DNA from: Dipetalonema caudispina | Taxonomy: Eukaryota > Nematoda > Chromadorea > Rhabditida > Onchocercidae | Assembly: GCA_013365325.1 (NCBI GenBank) | Contig: JABVXV010000312.1 | Coordinates: forward strand, 1 to 64,000 | Length of the DNA: 64,000 nt | Direction: 5' to 3' | Shown here: piece by piece, positions 41,717-55,398 of the stretch | Layout: each line of letters starts with the position of its first letter | How positions within the stretch are numbered: the stretch's first letter is position 1 | Notes under the pieces: model-generated | Told to the model about the DNA's origin: nothing | Database searches by the model: none | What the model saw: the letters and a program-made list of their open reading frames with translations, nothing else | Translations under genes and position numbers: made by a program

Positions 41717-44700
41717 TCAGCTGAAAAGATCAACATCAGAATCATCACCAAAAATGTCTACTCTTCTCGGTTTTGAAGTACTCGGACTTTTCGCAACTAT
41801 TTCCTTTTTTTCTAGAACTGACTCGTCCTTTTTTGAAATGATTGGTTCTTGAATCACTTTCCTCAAAACGTTTTCTTTATCTCTAATAGACTCTTGTTCC
41901 TGTTTCTTTACTGAAATGGTGCTAGCAAAAATATCTTCATCATCTGAGTCAAACAAATTCTTCAATTTAAAGTCAGTTTTAGGGATCTGCGTTTGGCCTA
42001 CTGATGTGATCGAAGAACGTTCCCTAGAGAATGGCAGTGACTGTACATCGTCGTTCCCGACGTGTGACTTTGAAACAAGTGCATTAGTTTTAGACTTGCT
42101 GGAAAAAGTTGAGAAAATATCATCGTCAGAATCAGAAGAAAATATAGAACTGATATCGCTTCTCTGCTTCACACTGTTTACATTCTCAACAATACTCCTT
42201 CTGGGATCGATTTTCAGCTGACAATCTTGTCGTTCTTTACATGCTTCAGCTTCTTCCCTAACAGTTCGATTATCTTCTGCACTTGCCCTTATAACTAAGG
42301 AAGCATGGATCGACCTTACTGCATCCTTCTCATCCCTTTTGTCAGAATGTTGCAACAAGCGTGATGGTGAGCGTCGAGGCGGTCCCTTGGCTCGCAGCTG
42401 GAAACAATGATGAACTTACTTGTAGTTATCAGCAAGGAAAACTGACACTGGAAAAGTAATTTTTAGCCTCACTATACCTTTGCAAGAGAAGGCAAAAGAC
42501 TGTTGGTTTCATCATCCTTTATCTTCTCTTCTGCAATTTCTTCCCCTTGACGTTTTTCCATGTCATTTATCGTATTTGACATAATTTCCTTTGAAAGTAT
42601 ACCCTCTAGTTTATTCCGGAATGTACTAGAAGTCTTCGCATCATTTACAAAGATGTAACCCGCTGCTTTCAACGAATTTTTCTGAAAACATTCGAAGATA
42701 TTATTAATCATTCAACATTCATTTCATTTTGTTCGTCTATTGCATTTCTGCTATCTGGAACGTACATGTACTGACGTGTGAGAAACCCAGCTCAGTACCT
42801 CCACTAACATTTATTCAAATCAGAAAAATGCAACCTCTGTTAATACTCTAATTTTTCTAATGTATAAAAGTTCTATTTAAACGCAAATGCTCACTGGTTT
42901 CGATACATCAGCAAACACATCTGGACTACGCATATCCACACCCGTTTGTAAGTCAGTTTTGTTCCGCTCAGAGAATGAAATGATTGGAGGATCATTTGAA
43001 TAAGTAGAAATATGCCGCTTTGCTTCTGTACTCTATAAAATCCAGAAAATATCAAATTTGCATAATGTTTCAAAATTTCCAAGAAACCTTTGTCATTTTA
43101 TTACAGAAATAACGCACCGTATTTTTTAGATCACTGAAAAGATCATCTTCATCGGAGCTGCTGTCGACAAACAATTTACCCATAGCATTTGATGCGCCCT
43201 CCAAAAAAAGAAAAAAAAAACGATTTTATGGAAATTGCCATCGTTAGCTTTTTAATTGTAAATACATCAGTCGGAAAAGATAAACATAAAATGTTCTTAG
43301 ACGTGAAGTGCAACCACAGAAAGTTTTTCTTATCATCACATAAATAAAGAGATATAATGTTTGATGTAGGAATATACTTCAATGGTTTTTCTCTCTGCTT
43401 GATCTTTCATTGCACTAGCAATCGATATTCTTTTAACTGGAATTTCCGATTCCAGAAGCCTCGAAGATGTTCCCAGATCAGAAGGATCGTGAGATGCTTC
43501 GGAGTCGGGGTGTCCCACTGACACTTCAGTGTTTCGAGATATTACGGGTACTTCAGAATCTGAAGACAGGATTACACAAAATACATAAAATATATAAAGA
43601 CAGCAGAAATATCGAACATATCTATGCTGAAGAAAAATGTACAAACAAAACATACGCCGCGATGCCACATTCCTTGACAAATCAAATATGAAGTCTGCTG
43701 TGTTTTCAATTTCTTGTTCTTTCAGCAAAGAAGCCTGTGAACTGGACGTAGCCACCACTTCCTGAATAAATTAAAAAACTTTTTGTTACTGACTAAAACA
43801 AGTTTTTGGTCTTTTCCTTCTTGGATGGAGACGAAAGTCACAAAAAAAAATCATGTGCTTTTACTACAAAGTCTGCGAACATTCTAAAATTGGAATAAAT
43901 GAAATACCTGAGGCGTACAAGCCTCGCTACTATATTGATTTGAATAGTCACCAATTTCGGCCTCAACACCTTTGGCATTTGATATCTCTCGGTTTGATAT
44001 TATACATGCTAGCTTCCCATCCCTAAGAAATCGTTTAAATGAAGCATAAAAGTTATACAAATGAAAATGCACATGCCCTCTAATTAGATTAATACTGCTA
44101 CTGTTTATGGATTGAATAACGGAGCAGATGCAACTAGTTGACATTTCGATATAGCAATGATGCTAAAAAAAAAAATTATCAAAATTGGTGAATCTTACTA
44201 CAACAAAAAAATATGACACGAACTATTTTCTGACCAAATTACTTACAATGCATCCGAGTAAGATGGACCTCTGCACTCCGCCATTCTTGGTTGGGTAAAA
44301 GGTGGTAAACTGATAACAATCTCCTCAGTTACCTTAAATTTATGACATTTTACAACATGCTGCTGATCTCGAAAACAATAAAACTGCACATTCGAACTTT
44401 CTTAAGAATACCACACCAAGTAAGGTACACGTGCCAGTAGTGCACTAGACCAGACATTAACAGTAACTCCTAGCTTATCACATGTATGGTCTTGTAATGG
44501 ATCAGACTAGGTATGTGATAAACTAGGAGTTCCTGAAACTTAACCTAATGCAAAAAACTATCAGCAATAAAGTTGGAACCTTCGCTGTTTCGACGGACTC
44601 CTTTGAAGAACCTGCACAAGATGAAGAATTCCAATCTGAACTGCCAATCAGGAATGGTAATGGTCGTGAAAGATTTTCATCCTGAAAGATAAAGGTGACG

Positions 44701-46052
44701 CTTTGTACGGAGGCAACTTACTGAGTATACGTCTCAAAGCACCTTTTTCTAAGATTCCCGTCAAGCTTTATAGGAAAACTGGCAAAAAAAAGACAAATTT
44801 CAGACAATAAGAAAAAGGAAAAGTTCCCAACCAAAACTTAACAATACCAAGAAATAGGAGGAAGAGAAGTAAAAATAGTAAAAACATTAAAAATAGAAAA
44901 ATGCACATATGGTTCGAAAATTGGTTCAGGCATGCAAATTGGATCGTCGCCTTCATCCAGATCCTCGGGACGTATATCAATTTGCTTGAAACGTGTTTGC
45001 ATCAACTCTAATCCCATTGAGACCGCTTGACGTAAATTATCAGTTGTTTCCGTTTGCTTATTTGGGATCACCTGAATTTATGAATAGGTCGGAAAATCTG
45101 GTAGTAAAAAATCAGGTATACATTTCGAAACAAGAAGAGATGTGTTGAAAGCTAACCGTTTGGGAAGTCAGAGTTGGATTAGAGCAAACCGACGTGTCAT
45201 CTCCCACACGCTGAAACATATCATTGGATACCATAAAAAGTGATAATATGATTCTGAGCTCCTCCGTTTAATGATGAATTAATCACATGCCGTCCTTAGC
45301 ACACTGCCTGGTCCACACTCAAAAGATGACTCCAAAGTTTATACGGAATTAAGAACAAATTTTCCGCTACTTTCTGCTACACAAAGAGATCATAAAAATG
45401 CAAAAAGAAAAAAAAAACCCGCTTCGGATAATAAATCTTGCATTTCCAGGAAAGAAGACAATACTAGGTTCAAATCTATAAAGACAATAAGCAGATGCAA
45501 ATAAGCGAGAACAAACTGACACTTTCAATGAACTGATCTGCCGCAAATAAGGATAATCGATTGTTGAAATTCGAAACTTGTACACAAGCATTAGCGACCT
45601 TCAAAGAATTTTCCTGGATTGAATCCGAAATATTATTGATCCTTGAGGTTAACGAAAACCTAATTTCCTCCAATACGCCGCAAAGCTAGAAAAAAAAAAA
45701 ACAAATATAGTTGGAAATATTTGTCCTTTACAAATAAAACAACGGTTTATACCTTACACTGTACGCAACACTTACTCGACAATCAATCTTTTCTTATCGT
45801 AAATATTGTTCATCCAGTAAGGTGAACAAAAGCCTGACTTATTTAAATGGAAAGCACCGACTCATAAAAGCTGCAAGTAGCAAATGAAACAAGATCTCCT
45901 GCCTTTTTGTGTGCAGATTATATCGCTTGATTCATCTTGAAAATTAATCTTCCAGGAATTCCGGGAAAAAAATTGCGCCTTACTTGTCGATCCTCTGCTA
46001 GCGACCAATTACTTTTCCTATCCCGCAGTGCTTGTAAATTATCAGGCAACAT
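41717..46052 (-). CDS. FAM21/WASHC2 subunit of the WASH complex
   Basis: Tail subunit of the endosomal WASH actin-nucleation complex; in animals its long tail binds retromer and capping protein. Exons in transcript order: 46052-45984, 45685-45521, 45210-45157, 45071-44907, 44681-44580, 44332-44247, 44022-43908, 43761-43656, 43559-43378, 43198-43118, 43032-42895, 42681-42478, 42397-41717; 715 aa, in phase. Seen: N-terminal helical head with SNWSLAEDRQ, then ADQFIESRV across a junction (matches the SNTQFIENRV block of animal FAM21), an MPEPIFEPY segment, and LSRPLPFLIGSS, which matches the conserved RPLPYLIGS. The disordered tail has four LF-type motifs: LFVDSSSDEDDLF (about 357-369), IFSSDSDDDIF, LFDSDDEDIF and, at the end, IFGDDSDVDLF. 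A basic LRAKGPPRRSPSRLLQ block (about 490-505) resembles the capping-protein-interaction motif. About half the length of vertebrate FAM21, with far fewer LF repeats (over 15 there). Identification rests on several separate conserved blocks and is firm. Confidence 0.88.
44461..44535. ncRNA. Pre-miRNA-like imperfect hairpin in a FAM21 intron
   Basis: Arms 44461-44483 and 44513-44535 are inverted copies matching at 21 of 23 positions (AACTCCTAG and TTATCACAT pair fully). Within the 29-base centre, GTCT and AGAC can pair again across a five-base internal loop, leaving an apical loop of about 11 bases. Length of about 75 bases, arm size and internal loop are those of a microRNA precursor. It lies in the intron between FAM21 exons 44681-44580 and 44332-44247. 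Either strand could fold. It could instead be a small palindromic element; only the pairing is seen. Confidence 0.45.
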
Positions 46053-47791
46053 TTCTTCATCGATTCACGTGGAATGATTTTTTTAAGCCGTTTGAAGTAT
46101 ATTCCCGAATCAATAGCATATAAGTCAGCTCACAGCGCCGTAATAACGCTTGGTTCTGAAATCTTTGAATAACAAATTTTTCATTTTCATTATAAATGTC
46201 TTATCAAATTGCCGGAATTTAGTAAGCCTTTGGCTTTAATTTCATAGTTATTCTCAAGTTTCTCATCCACATACATACTGGGCCAAGTTCATGCGAGAAT
46301 TCGACAACTGGGAAACTTGAATAAAGCCTTTGTAAATATTTCTTAAGTCCCAGTCAACCCAGAAAACCGGAGAAATGACCGAATTCATCAATGTTACCCA
46401 TCTCATCTCCCACCATACACAACTCTCACACATCAAGCTAAATCCCCACCGGAAGAACGGTAGGTTGGGAGATAATTAGCCAAAAATCAACAACGGTTGG
46501 GAATGCTACCGTCTTTTTTTTCTTTTTTTCCATGTAAATGCTGGTTGGATTTTTTGAAAACACTGGTCAGGTAACATAGTTTGTTCCGGAAAACACAAAT
46601 ATCCTACCAATTCTGGATTGTTTTTAGGTGTTTTTGTTTTTAGAACAATACTTTCAGATCTAATAAACCATTCTGAAACCAAATGTCGGATGTATGCGAA
46701 AACTAATAATAGTTTAGAGTATTTTTTGTTCACATTTCTTTAATTAATAACCCATTCCTTCCTTTCCAATAATTAGTGGATTGATTTGTTTTATTTGGAC
46801 AATTTTTACAATCTGTTAATGGAAATTTGTTTTTTTTGTTCCAGCATCTTACCATTGGTACTTCCTTAACTAATGATTATATTTTATTGCGCAATTTTTT
46901 TCGAACTTTGTTTTACTTCCACTCACTGCTCCAAATTTCATTACTCCCAACCTAAATTTTACATTATGTAAAATTCTGCTAAAGATCCATTAATTGTTTT
47001 CGGAAATATTCGATTTTATTTTTTACAACCTAGCTTAAAACCATAACAGTCATGGAAATATACTCTGGAATCTATTAAATTACATATGCGGGAGATCACT
47101 GGATTGTTGGGATGACAGTCACCGATAGGATAACTGCTTACCAAATGTGTTTCTGAATACGTGATTTTACATTTGTATTCATTTAAAAATGGGGAGGAAA
47201 AATAATCGCCTGGTCGTTTTAAATCTATTTCAATATTGGAAATTAATGATCAAAGGGATTCATAATCAAAAGTAAAAGGAAACAAATGTCTGGATATCCA
47301 TAAATTATAAAGACTGCCAAGCTTTACTCCTTTCTTTCCTGTCACGTCTATTCCAATCCTCCTTTTTCCATCTGTTCACATCCACTTCTACAGTTCTTTC
47401 ATCTCTATGCAGAACAACTTCAACACGAAATTCAATAAACCGGTCTTTTTTTTTTTTTTTTTTCTGAAACCTTCAAAGTGGAATTGGCGCTTTGAGGTCA
47501 GATTTGCCTGACTATCAACCCTGTACTAGGGTGAATGACATGAATTCTGATATGAGATAGCTTTCTTATTTTCTTTATCTAAACCATAACTTGAACTTAA
47601 ATGATCAGTCCTGAATCATTACGTAGAGTGCAGCAATAAACATTATGTGTTGCAATAATTACTGATTTGTATAACGTTTATCATTTACAAAATAAAATGA
47701 GATGAAGTACAAGATTCATCCATTAGCTATCATTTGTCCGCATCTACATTGCCAAAACATAAATATCCAAACCAATTGTAATACTTATTAC
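46053..47791. other. Intergenic, 1.7 kb; FAM21 promoter side
   Basis: Holds the 5' flank of FAM21 and the 3' flank of FAAH, both on the minus strand. No exon is supported on either strand. Contains a poly(T) run at about 47446-47463. Confidence 0.55.
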
Positions 47792-50700
47792 CTACTTTCT
47801 CCATACTTTCTCGACCTCTTTCATTACCGACAAACACTTTTCTTCCCTCAACGGTAAGGCAACTACTTGAACAGCCACGGGTAAACCTGCTGAATCGCGA
47901 ACTGCATGTCTTAACATTTTCAGTGCGAGGTCAATGCCTGCAAATTTTCTTTTACAACTCGATTCTTAAATCTGAAGAAATAATCCTCGAAAGAACCAAC
48001 TGTTGACTATGGATGAAAGCAGTACATAACCAGTACCTGTATGCCAGGAAGCTTCATCAGCTAGTAATCTATCATCATCCGAGGTTACTGTTCCCGTAGG
48101 TACAATTCCAGCTGGACAGTCCAACATGTTGAACAAACCGGTCGCAAAAGCGCAAATTCCAAGACGGCTTGGATAAGCGTGTGGCAGAGCCGGGACTGCA
48201 AAAGTAGGGAATTTTATCTCGTCCAAAACATCAATAACTTTTTGAAATAACTGCAGTGATGTCACTAAAAATATTTTACTAATGAAGAAGCATCACCTGT
48301 AAATGCTGGACATACAAGTGCATCCAGCTCGAATGTTTTCCATTCCGCTATGAACTGCAAAATGAATTATAAAGAATTCCTGAATGAGTTAAAAAAAACC
48401 TTTGAATATCTTATAAGTTATTGACTTAATTCGAGCCACCTTCAATCTTGCTTTCAAAGATGTTACTTATGCTTCCGTAAGAATGTCTACTTTTCTTCCT
48501 CATTCCTTTTGCATCCATTGGAATGTAAACCTTGCGCTGCTAAACATCAGAAAAATATAATTTACTTTAGAAAAATTAGAAGAAAAAACCTTATCTACGT
48601 ATTGTTCAGTCAATTTTTGTGTTACTCGCAGATCTTCAAGGCTTTTGACGTATGAGCCGGAAATTATCGATAGTGGTGGACTGATGAATGTCAGAATGTA
48701 ACTGACAATACTGCGCAAAAAAGAGGGTACCTGCAATTAAAGATTTAATTACGTAGCATCTTAAATGTGAGTGTTTAAGGCTTATGTTTATCTTTAGGTA
48801 ATCAGTATAAATGCTTATTAAAAAGGGAGTTATTTGTAACAGTTTTTTGATCACAGTACCATACTAGTCTAATTTTACAGGATATAAACAACCTCAACAT
48901 TCTTCCTAAATGTCATGGTGTAATTTCACCCTTTATATATCTGAATGTTAGGGTGTAACTTTATTCTTTATCTTTGAACCGACGCAAAAGGAAAAAAAGA
49001 GCAAACCTTAAGAAGGAAGATAAAAGTACGAAGGAGTGGGGGAATTATTTCATTTGCATATATTTGTAGTAATTGTCCTGTACCATATGGTAAAATGCCA
49101 CGATAAAACAGCGAAGCAGCTTGTTCCGGATCAGGCAAACGAAACAACACCAGTTCATGCCCAATTGCTTTCAATTTTTCAACCGTTTCCACAACAACTC
49201 TCGAACACCTAAAAGAGCAAATAGTGTATCCTCTAGTAAAATCCGGAAATGTAAAATCCGGAACAATTTTGGATAAGACGCCACTTAGTAAATATTTTCC
49301 AAAAGAATAGTTTCGGAATGCGTTTTGATACACAATTAACAGACGTTAGGAGTTATCGGAAATGTAACTTACGCTGGAACAGGCTTCATAAAACCATCCT
49401 CAACAAAATAACCAATGCGAAGACGACGACCGCTTGCAGCAGTAAGCTTGTTTCCATCCAGAGGAATAAGTGGCTGATATGGAACCAATTCATGGTATTC
49501 TGCTGATCCTAGCAGGAGTCGAAGTAAGAAAATTTGTTCATCGACAGTTTTGGTGAAGAAACCGCAACTCACTGGAAAACGATTCCTACCAGTAACTCCG
49601 GCCACCGTATTTTTCGTCCTTAGACGTCCTAAAGAGAGAGAGAGATAAAAGATTATTTCTGGGAATGTTTGCAAATATTTTGACCACAGATATATTAAAA
49701 ATAGTAATGTTGGAAAACAGTGGGACCTTCTGATGGTTTTAAAGTGGTAGCACCGCAAAAACTTGCTGGAATTCTCATACTACCAGCTAAATCACATCCA
49801 GTTCCAAATGTACTTCCGCCTGAGGCAAATAGTGCACATTCTCCTCCGGATGAGCCTCCTGGTGTTCTGAAATGAAATCATTTAAGGCGTAGAAACTAAA
49901 ACATTTCACCAAACCAAACATAATGAAAAAAAAAAAAAAAAAAAAAGATGAGGAGAAACTAAATATAACGTTGGTTTCAGTAATCGAAAATCGGTTGTGA
50001 AATACTGAACTCACCGAAGCTCCAACAAAATCTCCCACTCAGTCATTCAGCTGACGCTAATGTCAGTAGAGAAACAATTACAGCAGGAAATTAACTATAA
50101 GCTATATGCATTAACTAAAATAGTCTCGTGATGTCAGTATGAGTGATTTAAACAGTAGTAAGTAGCATCAATTACAATTACTTCATAAGGACAAAGTAAC
50201 TTCTATTTATCTAATTGCAGTGTTGAACAAAAAATTTCGAAATAATACAACAATAGAAGCCTTCTATATTATCGACACAAAGTGTAACTTTCATCAATTG
50301 TTCTAAATAACTCATGTTTCTTTCCGAGTGACAAGTGGAGATTCTGTAATGTAATGACAAGATATACCTGGAATGCATGTGTGGATTCAAAGTTACTCCG
50401 TACAAACTACTGCAACAAGTGAAACTCATCAACCCTTGTGGGACGGTAGTCAAAACAAATGGTATAGCACCTTGTGATCGCAAAAATGTGACCAGTGCGC
50501 AATCTTTTTCCATTGGCTTATGCAAAAACTTTGCAAGTCCAGCAGTGCAATCATAACCTTTCATCTAAAAAAGTGGAGAATGTCTTCATATCAAACGTAT
50601 ATTTAATTATACTAGAGAATAGTATACAGGCATCAGACTTACGTGAAAGTTTCCTTTCACGCTGAATGGCATACCAAACAGTGGAGGTTTCCCAGAAATG

Positions 50701-51688
50701 TTATTCCATTTTGCATCCAAATTTTGGGCCTGCTCGAAAGATTCATCCAGAAAATCGATAATACAATTAAGTTCTCTCTGCACCATTTCAGCCTTCCAGA
50801 CAAAAGCGTTTAATACATCCACAGCAGTTAGGGAGTCATTTTGCAGTTCATCTTGAAAAAACGAGAAGTATCAGTTTTCTAAATGAATGATGATCGATCA
50901 ATGAATGATAAAGCCGTCCTGCAAAGTTACGCGTCATTTTCCGAAATTTTTAACTGAATAATTGTGATCCTCGCAGCTAGAAATACACTTTAAAAGTGGG
51001 ATACTATCAAAAAAAATTTTGAAACACAAATATCCCTCAAAACCGAACAGTATTCGAGAAATTTGATTGAAAAATTGCTTGAAGTATAAAATAATGAGAC
51101 TAATTTAGCATTCAGCGTAGCATAAGCCGGCATGATAAAACACATATGTATATGAAACATTTTGAACCAATCAAATATTTGATCAAACTTAACCGTAAAA
51201 ATCAACAATTAAGACAAATGTAATCAACCTCTCAATTCGAAGAAATTCAACGACAGAATGCGCATCCTTTGCTGCAAAATATCCGGATTGTCGGTTCTGA
51301 CTCTTATTTGAACATCGTTCATATGACGTTGTCGTTTAATCTCATTGTCATCGATCATTCGCTGATGAATTGAAACTGCACCCCATGGCTTCAAAATGCT
51401 TCCAATTCCAGTCTTAGAATTTAAGTTCGAATTAAAGTGTTAAATTACATAAAAATATGAATAAACTGTTTAATATCTTGTAGTCATTTGATTTTTAAAA
51501 GATTTACATAATTTTTTGGGTAAATTTACAAGTGTAAACAATGAAGGATATTGCCTGGAATGTGCAACCTTTTCGACGATAAGTTTGTAAATTGTATGGA
51601 TGACAGCTGTAATCCAAACAAAAATTATGAGAAATCCGGGTGATGTATATGGATGTATTTGAACGATACTCACCAAAATATTCCCCAT
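47792..51688 (-). CDS. Fatty acid amide hydrolase (amidase-signature family)
   Basis: Membrane-bound serine hydrolase that breaks fatty acid amides such as N-acylethanolamines to free acid and amine. Exons in transcript order: 51688-51569, 51412-51229, 50851-50643, 50564-50368, 49866-49727, 49628-49373, 49208-49007, 48730-48590, 48354-48297, 48195-48037, 47937-47792; 603 aa, in phase (mammalian FAAH is 579). Seen: an N-terminal membrane segment at about 19-38 ([20 protein letters not shown]); catalytic Lys167 in GMPFSVKGN; Ser242 in TPGGSSGGE; nucleophile Ser266 in [11 protein letters not shown]. The spacings 75 and 24 are exactly those between the triad residues of mammalian FAAH, so the enzyme should be active. 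The C-terminal part has [28 protein letters not shown] and [12 protein letters not shown], as in FAAH. Exon 48730-48590 joins 48354-48297 directly; the open frame between them is not needed. Nematodes have several faah paralogues and I do not assign one. Confidence 0.93.
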
Positions 51689-54600
51689 TACATATATACT
51701 ATTGTTTCACAACGTATCTTCCCCAAAGTACCTGCAAAAAAATTGCAAAAGCAAAAAAAAAAAAAAAAAAAAAAAAAGGAAAAAGAAAATTTTCAATCGA
51801 AAAAGTTTCCAAACAAATACAATATTGCAAGAAATTTTAAAAATCTCAAATAATTTTAAGTAAAATATGCGACCATTCTTATTACGAAGAAATATTTCGG
51901 CCGAAAAGTAAAAACTGACATGGACATGATGATGGATATACATATATATATATAAATATATTTAGATGAATCTTTTTAAAAAGTGTTAAAATATTTTGCC
52001 ACCTCAAAGATTTGATTTTCTATCCCTAATCTTTCTTACATTTAAATATTAAAATATTTCTATTACAAAAGAAATATCCGAAATATGTCGAATATCCCGA
52101 ATATTATAGGATTCTCGATGTAAAATAGATCAGATGAAAAAAAAAAAAAAAAAAGCTAATATCTTCAATAATTTAAATAATTATTTCATTGAAATTGTTC
52201 ATGTTAACCTTATAAATGATGAGGATAATCTTATATCGTTCTAAAATAGAGCTTACTTTTATATCCTACAATCAGCTATAATACCATTATGGATTAACAT
52301 TCCTGAGCTAACTGTGATATTTCCCAAAAACTTCAAATTCTCATAGAATAAGCGGAAAGCCTGTTTTCTCCTCAAAATACCTCTACACTACTCAATGACC
52401 ATAAACCTGAATTCACCCGGATCCAGAAAACCAAATTCGTTATTTCATATTTTGCTATATCTTTCGGATTTTGTTGATTACATTTATGAGATCCCGGAAT
52501 GGGCTCATGATGAGATCAAAATCCTATAACGAAAAATTAAAATGAAAAACAGCAAATCATTCCAGGAAGAGAAAACCCTAAATTATATTTCAATGAGACT
52601 AAAACAAAAATAATTCTAATGTTGACATTGTTCTAATTTGTAGAATAATTTCAACATTAAGATTATTTTTGAACCAAAATTGAAATTTAAGATTTGTGAC
52701 TAAATTTGTGGCTCAGGTTTAAAATTAGCTTTAAAATGTTCGAAATTAAATTCCGAAAACCTTTGCAGTCTTCAATAATAATAATAGAGATTTTTGAAAA
52801 AATTGTGCATTAGATTTGGACAAAACAAATTTTTATTCTACGGCAAATATTTCCCAAAGTTAATTTGGTAGATGAGCTATTAATTATTAGAAATCGGTGA
52901 AATATTTATGGACTTCAAGCATTTCAAGTTTGGATTCAAACCTAAATCTCGAATTCAAAGTCACCTACAAGTCCGAAATTCATACTTACACCAATCTTAT
53001 AAGTTCAACCCAATCATAATTAAAATAATGACGCCATCGAATGGGAGAATTGAAGATAGTATGATTTTTTTCAGTGTTTATTTCATCAATAGTTCAAAAT
53101 TGAATCAAATTAGAAAATGCAATCATCACCTGTTTCAGTTCCTACAATGCATAGCAAAACTTGTCATTTTGAGGAAAGCCAATTTATGAATTACTTCCTG
53201 GTGCTTTCCTTCGAATTTTAGTGGTAAAGTTACACATGGATTTTCAAACTTGTTGCTTTTTCATTTCCATGCTAATTCTCTCTAAGATTTGAGAAAATAG
53301 AAATATTAAAAATTCTAAAAATAATATTGGTAGCTGCTTCTTCTTTGTGTATCCGATTGCCGATCCGATTATCAAAAAATGTAAGAGCATTCAAGCATCA
53401 TTACTCATCCATTGGAATACAACTTTTCTCAGATATATTATTACAACTTTAAAAGCCATTAATCTGAAATAGAAATTTAAGCTTTATAGGAAATATGTTA
53501 AGGATTTTCGATCAGCAAAGCTCGTTTATATATATATATATATATATACAAGCAGTATTCAACTTATTCTTATTTTGTGTATTTCTGATCATTTAATGGT
53601 ACTTGAGAACTTTTATTCCTAAAACAAAAATTTAAATTCAAATATAGCGGTTAACAAATATAACAATTGTAAGACCGATGATAAGGACGGGATCACTTCG
53701 AAGCTACTGTCAACAGAGAACAAAAGGGAACGGTGCGAAGATAATGATGGGAACTGATTTTATAAAAACGCCTATTTCGAACACATTGATTTTGAAATGT
53801 GCTGTCATTTTAGGTCACATGCCAACCGATACAACAAATTTTCAAACGGATTTCAAGACAGAAACGATCGTCGGTCGGTTGGTCGGCTGAATTGCTCAAC
53901 CCACTATCATACATGTTCTCCATCATTTCCTTTTTCCTACAATTTAAATTTTATGTACGATTAATATCTTTTTCTCTTTTCTCTCTCTCTTTTCTCTATT
54001 TCATTTCTAACTACGACTTAATGAATAATAGTGAATATCCATATCTTATCATGGATACCAATGTTCATTTTATTACGGATAAGTAATCATTTGCCTTTCT
54101 TATCACAGTTGATAACACTTACTTTTTACCTCGAAATGAATAATCTAATGTAATTCAGTTGTTGATTATAAATTTCAACTATTAGGCTAAGAATTACAGC
54201 CGGAAATCAGATCAGAAATTTATTTTTTTTTTTTTTTTTTTTTTATTCCCAAAGAACAAATGATAATGAAGCAGTTGGTGTTGCAAGTTAAAAGTGATAA
54301 GCATAAGGGTAGTTAAAAATTATGGGATGTGCAAACGAAATATGACCGAAAGATACTTCAGAATCTTACTAATGTTATCAGATTGATTCGAGACGAATTA
54401 AACTAGACTAAATCGAAGTAGTTTTTTTGTTTTTTAACTGAATTAGACTTAAATGAATTTTAAAACATGAAGATGTCAAATTAAATTAGACTGTATCGAA
54501 TCAGTTTTTTCTTTTTTTTTTTTTTTATTCAATCAATTTGATTTTAAGACTATCTATTCAATTTTTACAAAGAAAAAGAGAATGTTTTATAATTTCGCCT

Positions 54601-55398
54601 AGATTTTTTGATAAATTTGCTAACAACATCCAAATTTCCAGATTTAAGCCTATCCTAAATGATGCTATTCCGAGTAGAAAAAAAGAGCATCAGTGTTAGA
54701 TTTGTTAATTTTGTTACTAATTTCAATTTTATTATTATATTTGATTTGTATGTTTGTTTATACTAATATTACAAATCTAACTGCTATTAGAATCACAAAT
54801 ATAATTAAGGATTCCAATACCTCACATTGTGCTTCATCATCTGTCCACGTATCCTTCCTTCACGATACTTTTTTTTTTTAAAAAAAAAACATTTAGCAGA
54901 GAAGCTGTTTTTGCTTATAAATGATTTCAATGATAACTACGTTTATGGAAGTTACACGAGTCTTCCACTAACTTATTTACGCTAAATCATAAAAACATTA
55001 ATTATACATGATAACATTTTAAAATAAATATTACAATCATATATGATTATTGGATACTGTAAGATGAGTTGCTCAGTTAGAATTTCGTAAAAATCTAAAA
55101 AAAAAAAAAAAAAAAAAAAACCAGTCCGAAGTAATCAATAATGCTTAGAGAAATACTGTTCCCCCTAAATTTATCCATTTATCACTTGTTCCTTCCTTAT
55201 ATTTCTGTACATAAATCCTTTTCCTCCAATCTTCTTTTTTTTTTTTTGTTGCTTCTCTTTCTTTCTTTTTTCTATATGTAAAAATTACGGCCACTGTGTC
55301 AAAATTAAAAGGTGTTGAAATGATATTGCAGGAATTTGTCGTCTATGCTGTTGTGACCTAGGACGATGTACCTCAGCGCTATTTGTTTCTATCCAATC
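51689..55398. other. Intergenic, 3.7 kb; no gene called
   Basis: Very AT-rich, with poly(A) runs at about 51753-51777 and 52138-52154, an (AT)n run at about 53528-53548, and poly(T) and poly(A) runs at about 54222-54244 and 55099-55121. The open frame at 52908-53189 has no family signal. At 53678-53814 an open stretch of higher GC than its surroundings ends in a possible donor; see findings. The right end should hold the leader of the polyQ gene, with an acceptor-like TTGCAG ending about 55330. Confidence 0.45.

Noticed and set aside
48500..48589. Possible extra FAAH exon between 48590 and 48354
   Set aside because: Joining 48590 directly to 48354 keeps phase and matches FAAH without a gap; the extra stretch would insert unrelated residues.
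52908..53189. 93-codon open frame in the FAAH-polyQ intergenic region
   Set aside because: Composition and context look random; no domain or splice evidence.
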